Source: Sclerotiophoma versabilis
Taxonomy: Eukaryota > Ascomycota > Dothideomycetes > Pleosporales > Didymellaceae
Direction: 5' to 3'
Length of the DNA: 64,000 nt
Assembly: GCA_012274445.1 (NCBI GenBank)
Contig: JAAROD010000093.1
Span: 372,001-436,000, forward strand
The position numbers were made by a program, and so were the translations under genes. The notes below the pieces were generated by a model. It was not told the DNA's origin. It ran no database searches and worked only from the letters and a program-made list of their open reading frames with translations. Below, one piece after another: positions 57,895-64,000 of the stretch (position 1 is the first letter of the stretch; every line of letters starts with the position of its first letter).

Positions 57895-58188
57895 ATGCCG
57901 CCTTTACCCGCTACCCCGAACATGACCAACGGCTTCGATCTTGACGACCTCATCGATCGAGTGGACTCGTTTCGACGTCAGCAAGAGCTCCAGACGCTCG
58001 CTTCCTTAGAGGCCGACAACCGCATGCTGCGCGGAAGACGGGCCCGTCTTCACCAAAGACGCGCATCAGCTTGCAGTCTGCTTCGAGAGGCCAGACACGT
58101 GCTGCACGGTCTCGAACATGCGATACGAGCGTTCCAGAATCGTCGCCTCTACGCCCAAGCGGAGCAGCCTGAGTCTCGGACTGTTTGA
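57895..58188 (+). CDS. Small coiled-coil protein (97 aa), unknown
   Basis: Starts MPPLPATPNMTNGFDLDDLI; a heptad-like Leu stretch follows (QTLASLEADNRMLRGRRARL) and then LLREARHVLHGLEHAIRAFQ, similar in pattern to QAEHAVQVLQHALETYKKL of the divergent neighbour at 57062-57439. The stop at 58186 lies only 4 bp from the stop of the convergent bZIP gene at 58193. No known domain; a possible diverged paralogue pair. Its being a true gene rests on composition and the similarity to its neighbour. Confidence 0.45.
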   Translation: MPPLPATPNMTNGFDLDDLIDRVDSFRRQQELQTLASLEADNRMLRGRRARLHQRRASACSLLREARHVLHGLEHAIRAFQNRRLYAQAEQPESRTV

Positions 58189-58192
58189 ATGG

Positions 58193-58798
58193 CTATCCCA
58201 GCGCAGACCGGCAAGATCCAGTCATGGCTTTGTACCCGGCGCTGAACGGACTGGAGTCTTCGTAGACATGGTGTTCGTGTGGGTGGACAGGCGGATGGCC
58301 GAGGAGCTCAGTAGGGTAGTCCAAGTGAGGCATCGTAAAGCAGGGAGTAAAGAACGACTCGAGCGGTGTTGGCGCGGCCTCGACTGATAGTGGAGGCGCC
58401 AAGTCCGCACACAGAGGAGTAAGCGGAGGACTTGAGGTCTGTGTAGTATACCGAGGCGGCTGCACGTTACACTCTGCATGTCCAGGCGTGTGTTGCCCGC
58501 CGCGCACCGTCTCATCAGCCGGTGGAGGTGAGCTTTCCACAAGCGCAGTCTGATCTGTCGCTGCAGCAGAGAGAGCGACACGACTCTTCAGATCCTCCAG
58601 CTTCTTCTTGAGCTTCTTGCCTAGACGGGTGTCAGCCTGTTGTTCTGTCGTTCTGTCGTCCTGTCGTCGGTCGACCGCAGAGATCATACGGTAAGTGCGC
58701 TGGGCGATGCGGTTCTGCATCCTGCGACGTTCAGCAAGGTCGCCTATGTGCTTCCAGCTGTCTCGAGACAGAGCCTGGGTGCTGAGAGAAGCCGCCAT
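58193..58798 (-). CDS. Fungal bZIP transcription factor
   Basis: Exons 58690-58798 and 58193-58620 close in phase to 178 residues. After removal of the 69-nt intron the basic region reads RRRMQNRIAQRTYRKK followed by LKKKLEDLKSRV, the NxxAQxxYR signature of fungal Yap/HAP-like bZIPs. The start MAASLSTQALSRDSWKHIGD is chosen at 58798; an in-frame ATG further upstream has no family support. The rest is Pro/Ser-rich with a likely activation region, ending with FSAGYKAMTGSC. The zipper is short. It should bind DNA as a dimer in the nucleus; the nearby transporters and acyltransferase are plausible but unproven targets. Confidence 0.8.
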   Translation of the reverse strand: MAASLSTQALSRDSWKHIGDLAERRRMQNRIAQRTYRMISAVDRRQDDRTTEQQADTRLGKKLKKKLEDLKSRVALSAAATDQTALVESSPPPADETVRGGQHTPGHAECNVQPPRYTTQTSSPPLTPLCADLAPPLSVEAAPTPLESFFTPCFTMPHLDYPTELLGHPPVHPHEHHVYEDSSPFSAGYKAMTGSCRSALG

Positions 58799-59588
58799 TG
58801 GTGCTGATGGTCGTAGCACAGGCTGGCGCAGATGGCGAATGGAGCAGTTGAAGAGTCGATACTGTCTGTGATATGGGGAGATGTAGTGTACAACGAACGT
58901 CAACACGCGCAGAGAGCGAGTGCATGTACTGATTGTCCAGCTGCGCCCGCCTTACATCAGGGACAGAGGTGATGGCGTAGAGTATCAACTTATGAATGCG
59001 ATGCTGTGCTGTACGAAGACGGACAGCGTCGCAGCACAGGATCTATGGCCTCTGCAGGATTGCGCAGCTGCCGTTGCAGCGCGAGAGGGCTGCCCCTGCG
59101 TGAGCCACGGTAAGGTGTGCCCTCGCATCGTATGGACTTTTGCGGCTGCCAGCGCGATTCTTAGCATCGCATCTGCCGCCCGTGCGGTAGAGCGACGAAC
59201 CCTGTTGGCTTGCTTACCATCCGAGTTACCATCCGAGACACAGCACACGGCGAGATTGCTAGCGCGTCGACGCTGAATAAATGAATCAGGTCCATCGCCA
59301 CGTCCCTGCAGAGTGATCAACTCGATGGTGAGTCACGTTACGCCAGATCCAACAGTTGCCCAGCTCCAGCAAGAGGTACTTTACAGTAAGGCGAAGAACA
59401 AACCTCATATCAACAAGAACACTCAGCAGACTAGGGCATCTGTAGCACCATAGACCAAGCGTTTCAAACCAACTAACAGTGCTGTGTACAACAAGTTGTG
59501 TCTATACTCTGGTTTCAATTGATCCTCCGCTAAAACAAGGAGGCCATGCGTAATTCAATGCCACAACCTTGATCATTCTAGACTTAGC
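58799..59588. other. Gap between bZIP start and F-box gene end
   Basis: Should contain the bZIP promoter and the 3' region of the F-box-like gene. Frames at 58920-59276 (+) and 58985-59320 (-) overlap each other and show no family features. Confidence 0.45.
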
Positions 59589-60848
59589 TCATGCCTGGCT
59601 CCCTTGGATACATAAATGAAGATCGTCTTGGAGATAGACATCTGAGCTCCAGTCCTCTTCGACAGACAAGGATGAAGACCGCACCAGTTCTACTATACAA
59701 AGTCGTGGCAAGACTGTAGATCTAGACTCGGCAAGACGGTTCAGGATACCGTTTGCTCCGCCGAGACGATCCATTACAGATGGCGAAACATCTGTAAGGT
59801 GCAATCTACACAGGCTTCGGGGAAGTATGTCAAAAATTCCACTTCCATCTAACTCGCCAATCAGGACAACCGCATCACCCGAGAAGTGCTCGAGACTTGT
59901 TAACCCCGCAAGAGATTGTATTGGCCCTGTCTCGTGCGGCCTCGCGTTTTGGTACAGGAAGGTCAGATCCGTCAAAGTTTCGTGTGAGGTCGACAGCATG
60001 TCTATAATAGAACCGAAGCTTGGCTGGCATGCAGGAACAGGACAGTTGTAAGTGAAGCTCACCAGCTGGGAACATGATAGAATCATTCGACGGAGAGTCT
60101 CTGTTGACAGTGATGCGCCCGTCAGCGCTAATTCTGATATCATGGTCGAGCAGGGGGTAAATGCCCACTGAGGAAGCTCTCTATGTTGCCTTACGTCGAC
60201 GACGTCCCATATATGCAGCGATTGGAGCGCTGGTAGCATAAAGACAGAGGCCAGATGATTGACCGAGCAAGGTAACGATAGCAGATTGAGCGTCCGGATA
60301 TTTGCCAGGAACGGCATCTGCAAAGCGTCTTTTCCTGGCTGGGGCATGATCAGCGTCCAAAAAGGCTGGCCATCAAATAGAAATTGTGTACCGCCGTATT
60401 CGCTCCGTGCGTACTGGTCTTGAGTCCAACTCTTAAGTGTCGTAAGTCGTGGAAGATAAGCAAGCAGCAGTGTTGCTAACGCCTCCACATGGCCTGTTCT
60501 GATACGTTGAGTCCAATGTTGTTTCTTAGATCTTGGGACGGGAAGGTCTTCAATTGCTGCAGCAAAGCGGTCAACGCACTCTTCAGGAAGTGTCGAGTTT
60601 CTAGGTGTATGCAAATGATCCAGGAACACAAACCGAACTTTCAAGGCCAGTGTTGGGTTTCCGAGGATAGTCCTAAGGAATTTAGCAATGTTGTGACTAT
60701 GTCCGTGAAAACGTCGGTAGAGCAAATCTTGGGCGACACCATGGAGGACTCCATCGTAGCAAAATATGGAAAGATGGTGTGGACAGAGATAACTTAGAAC
60801 GATAAAGAGAAGCTCTTTAGGAATACCTGAGAGCTTTGGCGGCCTCAT
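59589..60848 (-). CDS. F-box-like protein with degenerate leucine-rich repeats
   Basis: Intron-free frame of 419 residues. The N-terminus LSGIPKELLFIVLSYLCPHH LSIF fits an F-box (LPxELLxxIxxYL). The rest has irregular leucine-rich segments (NIRTLNLLSLPCSVNHLASV, LPALQSLHIWDVVD, MISELALTGASLSTETLRRM) as in fungal F-box/LRR proteins. Such proteins recruit targets to SCF ubiquitin ligases through Skp1. The substrate is unknown. The stop at 59589 and the start MRPPKL are clear; no frame damage is seen. Its base composition is more AT-rich than its neighbours. Confidence 0.65.
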   Translation of the reverse strand: MRPPKLSGIPKELLFIVLSYLCPHHLSIFCYDGVLHGVAQDLLYRRFHGHSHNIAKFLRTILGNPTLALKVRFVFLDHLHTPRNSTLPEECVDRFAAAIEDLPVPRSKKQHWTQRIRTGHVEALATLLLAYLPRLTTLKSWTQDQYARSEYGGTQFLFDGQPFWTLIMPQPGKDALQMPFLANIRTLNLLSLPCSVNHLASVFMLPALQSLHIWDVVDVRQHRELPQWAFTPCSTMISELALTGASLSTETLRRMILSCSQLVSFTYNCPVPACQPSFGSIIDMLSTSHETLTDLTFLYQNARPHETGPIQSLAGLTSLEHFSGDAVVLIGELDGSGIFDILPRSLCRLHLTDVSPSVMDRLGGANGILNRLAESRSTVLPRLCIVELVRSSSLSVEEDWSSDVYLQDDLHLCIQGSQA

Positions 60849-61254
60849 CTTTGCACAGTGTGTCGCCAGGCTAATCTGAATAGATGTGCTGGGTAGAACA
60901 GCATACTCCCATTACAGTTGGACCATGGAGGAGGTATTTACAGTAACGATCACGGACACAAGGCGCAACTGTGTTCAGTGACTGTCCTTCTCCCTTGCAG
61001 TTCGCCATGCATTCGACGGGCACAAGACTAAGCCGCCCAATTGGCACAACCAGCACAGAGCAGTCGAAAGGCCTTGAGCATAAGCTGCTGCGTGTCAGCG
61101 TGGATGCTAGCAACGCCCTCGCACGGCGCACGGCGGACGGCGTATTATCCTGATAGCCACTCACGCTGCTCTCTGGTTGTGTTCCTGTATCGCTCCCTGG
61201 GATCTGGCGAGCTACTATAACCGGTCTGTTCGCTCTTCGACGCTGCATCCTTCT

Positions 61255-61285
<31 letters not shown>

Positions 61286-61308
61286 ACCAGCGAGTCAATA
61301 CCCCGAAT
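60849..61308. other. Divergent intergenic region, F-box / PAQR
   Basis: Starts of both flanking genes point away from it. It includes an AGCC tetranucleotide run at about 61256-61288, just before the PAQR start. Overlapping frames are featureless. Confidence 0.45.
61256..61288. repeat. AGCC microsatellite
   Basis: About eight units of AGCC/CAGC in the presumed 5' leader of the PAQR gene, ending 20 bp before its ATG. Confidence 0.7.
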
Positions 61309-62133
61309 ATGCGTACCGAAAAACACCCCTTCAAGCTCAGTCACCGGCGATGCGGCACAGCCTCCTACAGCGAGTCGATGGCCTCCGTCGTCCGCATTCA
61401 CACGGAAACCGTCAATATCTGGACACATTGCCTGGGCGCCCTCTGGTTCTCAGCATCCGCAGCGCAGCTCGTCTCCGCTCACTTGAGATCGGCTGTAAGC
61501 ACAGTCCATGTCTCAGCCGGTGTCACAGCCAATGTCACAGTCGTCATCGTGTACCTGGCAGCAGCCGCCCTCTGCTTTCTGTGCTCTTCGCTCTAACACA
61601 CATTTGCGAACCACGCTCGAGCGGACCTGTGGCAGCGCATCGACCACTTCGGCATCGTCGCTGTCATCTGGGCCTCCTCTGTCTCGTTTGCTTTCTTCGC
61701 CTTCCGCTGCCAGCCAGGCCTGCAGTGGGCGCATATAAGCCTAGTGACCCTAGCGAGCGTGTCGTCCCTGAAGCGCCTGTGGAAGACGGGAGTTGAGCAC
61801 GCTGGAGGCTGGTGGGTTCGCCTGACCACCCACGCTGCTCTAGGGGCACTGGCTACGCTGCCAGCACTGCAGTGCTGGTACCAAGCCCAGACACCTTGCC
61901 AGAACGCTGGCCTACTGACCGCCTTCGCAGAGCTGTGCGTCGCCAACAGCGTAGGTGGTGCGCTGTACGCGACCAGCATCCTCAACAATGCCGTGGGGAA
62001 AGAGCTGGGCATCCCGGACGCCAGCCATCATGCCATGCACATCGTCGTTCTCGTCGGTGCGTGGCGGTATCAGCAAGGCCTTCTGGAGGCCTATCGCGTT
62101 AGCACTCGTGCGGGCTACAGTCTCTGCGGGTGA
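61309..62133 (+). pseudogene. PAQR (adiponectin receptor/hemolysin III-type) ORF with one in-frame stop
   Basis: One frame of 274 codons from ATG 61309 to TGA 62131, interrupted only by TAA at 61594-61596. Family marks: HTETVNIWTHCLGALWF before helix 1, FLCSSL-stop-HTFANH at the Ser/His zinc-site motif, RIDHFGIVAVIWASSVSF, and PDASHHAMHIVVLVGAW carrying the last His ligands. About seven hydrophobic segments are present. PAQR proteins are integral membrane receptors or ceramidase-like hydrolases with a bound zinc. The TAA stands where Tyr or Phe is usual (TAC to TAA). No intron removes it. It may be a pseudogene, a strain-specific null allele or a sequence error. Confidence 0.75.
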
Positions 62134-62261
62134 AGGAGCACGCTGTGACGACAAGATCGAGACCAGGGCGGCAGGAAGGCAGAAAGACTATCCGAGCGGT
62201 GAGACTCGAGGTCCTGCGTCGATGCGAAGTCGAACGGTTCGTGAGGGACGTGCAAGTTGTC

Positions 62262-62396
62262 GTTCAACGAAGTTGTAGTTCGTGCAAGTCGTCGTTCAAT
62301 CAGGTCGTCGTTCAATCAAGTCGTCGTTCAATCAAGTCGTCGTTCAATCAAGTCGTCGTTCAATCAAGTCGTCGTTCAATCAAGTCGTCGTTCAAG
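62262..62396. repeat. 16-bp tandem repeat (minisatellite)
   Basis: Eight or so units of about 16 bp with consensus AATCAAGTCGTCGTTC; the outer units are diverged (GTTGTAGTTCGTGCAAG) and the inner five or six are identical. It lies 130 bp after the PAQR stop, with no coding role seen. Confidence 0.85.
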
Positions 62397-62399
62397 CGA

Positions 62400-63797
62400 G
62401 ACATATGTACATACATGCAGTGGTGCGACGCTCTTCCTAGCGGACGTGCAAGACGCACAGCCTCGGCTAGGTGCACACAACATGGCCGCAGATGATTGCC
62501 GCGCAGCTCGACTGTTGGCTTAGACATCCTACATGCAACCACAAGTCTGTCTTAGTTGTTCTTCCTGCCTCGAGTGAAGCTCTGCGACTGCAACATCCTT
62601 CAGGAGCGGGGCGGTCCCAAGTCCCCGACAAGTGTGCCGCACGCTGTCGCAACCACGAAAGACGGTGCCTTCTCGGCTGCCACTACGGAAGTCGATGGCA
62701 CAATCGGTCGGGGCATGGCGCATGTTATCGATGCTTCTATCAATAGCAATACGCCGACGAGAGCGCTTCCACTGAGGCTACCAGCAGCGCCACACGTACA
62801 GGTACGTACTGACCGAGCGACGACGTCGACGGCTAGGCCCCGACGTGTGGCGCCTTCTCTGATACGTGTAGCACGAACACATCCCGCCGTGCCGCACAGG
62901 CGCAGCACTGTACTCCACAAATGGTGAGGATGACCGGTTGCAGCAAGATGGCTTTGCTGCACTGCATGGTCGTCGATTTTGGGTTTCGACGCATTCTTGT
63001 CGGGGCGGGGGATCCTCGCCAGCGTGATTCCTAGCGCGGCCAGCTGAGCCAGTTGCGGGTTCTGCCCGCACTCCCACCGGTATACCTCTGCGGGCGATGC
63101 CAGGGCGCGGCCACGCAGGGCTGACATTCCTGCTTGTTGCTGTTCCGCGCCGCACAGTACGGCACAAAGCAGTTACGGCATAGCGCAGTAGCTGCACTAC
63201 TGGACCGTATCGACTGGCGCAGCTCTTTCGCGCACACACGCGCTGGGGTGCAGTGCGGCTGTTTCACCGCGAGCCGCCGGCAGCTTGTGGGACCTTTACC
63301 TAGCACCTCCATTGCAACCTCGATTGCATCGACTCCACAGGCTGGCGCAGTGATGCTGTAACCTCCAACGCCGTACAGGCAGTACAGTATAAGCACCGCG
63401 GTGCTCCCGTCCAGCCTGTGTCTGTTCAAGCATGGTCTTACTGGTGGCATGTATAATGGCCGAAGAACCTGTTGTGATTGTAACTGTCAAGCGCTCTTGT
63501 GGCGTGGAGAGCTCATTTGCTTCTCCGGAGACCGTCGACATCTGAGCGAGATGCTGGGGTCTTCACAGTAGCTCCAACCCCTTCCTGTCACATCTCCTGC
63601 CCAGCCGTACTGTGCCACTTTCGTGTTGGGCTGGCGCTTCTTTTCGGTCTTTCAGGGTATCAAGCATGCCACCTTGACGGGCTCATACTCCCTTCGCCCA
63701 TCATGCTCTGAAGGTGCACATCCTCGAATATATATAGGTGTCGCTCCTGCTCACTGAGGGGATCACTGAGTGACCAGACCACCAGCCATCGGACAGC
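62400..63797. other. GC-rich stretch without an assigned gene
   Basis: Overlapping frames occur on both strands (62556-62927 +, 62600-63127 -, 62778-63239 -, 63031-63450 -), all rich in Arg/Ala/Ser and without family features. They are most likely a consequence of GC content. A few GTAC-type palindromes are scattered here (62798, 62903, 63155, 63380, 63607). Confidence 0.4.
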
Positions 63798-64000
63798 ATG
63801 CCTGGCAAATGGAGCCCCTACGACACCGCTCTGCTTGTCGTCCTCCAATCTCAAAGCCGGGCCGTGCCATACCAAGAAATATGCGATGTCTACATCTCAG
63901 CCTACACAACCGCAGCCATGAGGAGCAGAGTGTCGTGGGTACTCGAGCACAATTTGCAGCTGTTCGACAAAGATACGCGGTCTTGGAGGCGAGAAGAGGT
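63798..64000 (+). CDS. Start of a SANT/Myb-like protein, cut by the window end
   Basis: ATG at 63798 opens a frame of 67 codons that runs off the window: MPGKWSPYDTALLVVLQSQS, PYQEICDVYISAYTTAAMRS and RVSWVLEHNLQLFDKDT. The W...D..LL.L then ...EI...y....t..A.RSR pattern resembles small fungal Myb/SANT-type helix-turn-helix proteins. Function unknown. Confidence is limited by the missing 3' part. Confidence 0.45.
   Translation, partial: MPGKWSPYDTALLVVLQSQSRAVPYQEICDVYISAYTTAAMRSRVSWVLEHNLQLFDKDTRSWRREE

Noticed and set aside
62262..62396. CRISPR-like array of short repeats
   Set aside because: Units of about 16 bp are directly joined with no spacers, and the genome is eukaryotic. It is a minisatellite.
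62600..63450. Several overlapping GC-rich frames on the minus strand
   Set aside because: Arg/Ala/Ser-rich sequences without motifs, overlapping each other and plus-strand frames; more likely composition than genes.
1..64000. tRNA, rRNA or other structured RNA genes
   Set aside because: No tRNA-like A and B box pair or rRNA segment was recognised by eye; a covariance-model scan would be needed to exclude them.

Overview
The window is nuclear DNA of a filamentous ascomycete (Pezizomycotina). The evidence is genes with short introns of about 50-70 nt with GT..AG ends, a Zn(II)2Cys6 regulator, a fungal bZIP, full-length MDR-type ABC and DHA2 transporters, and fungal Fot1/pogo, Tc1, hAT and Tad-type LINE transposons. 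Splice models were built by hand. For most multi-exon genes the reading phase closes exactly from start to stop, which is the main support for calling them intact.

Left part (1-47.1 kb): a transposon-rich accessory region with islands of genes. These are the 3' part of a Baeyer-Villiger-type flavin monooxygenase (1-1488), an MDR ABC transporter (4625-8683), a Zn2Cys6 transcription factor (21602-24200), an NLR remnant (25222-25596), a SUT-type sugar transporter (26435-28090), a threonine dehydratase-like enzyme lacking its regulatory half (36074-37238), an O-acetylhomoserine sulfhydrylase-like enzyme (40581-42557) and a UstYa-like membrane protein (45707-46387). Between them lie five or more pogo/Fot1 elements or fragments, two copies and two remnants of a large Tc1-like element, one intact Tc1/mariner element, a 5'-truncated LINE, a hAT/BED remnant, a Ty3/gypsy integrase remnant, a possible MULE remnant and two MITE-like elements. 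Most transposase frames are broken by TAG codons, as expected from RIP-like CpA to TpA mutation. One Tc1/mariner transposase (15389-16777) is undamaged.

Right part (47.1-64 kb): more GC-rich, almost free of transposons and denser in genes. It holds an acetate permease-family gene (-), an acyltransferase ORF with one in-frame stop (+), a PTR2-type peptide transporter (-) divergent from a DHA2 multidrug MFS transporter (+), two small coiled-coil proteins transcribed divergently, a bZIP factor (-), an F-box-like protein (-), a PAQR/hemolysin III-type receptor ORF with one in-frame stop (+) and the start of an SANT/Myb-like gene cut by the window end. Transporters, an acyltransferase and a bZIP side by side could be a remnant metabolite locus, but no backbone synthase is present.

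The most unusual observation is the large Tc1-like family (11757-15006, 37661-40254 and remnants near 25.6-26.3 and 29.8-31.1 kb). Besides the DD34E transposase it carries a second, convergently transcribed gene of unknown function, preserved in all four places. A second is that several pogo-type element ends carry two direct repeats whose variable core is identical within an element but different between elements.
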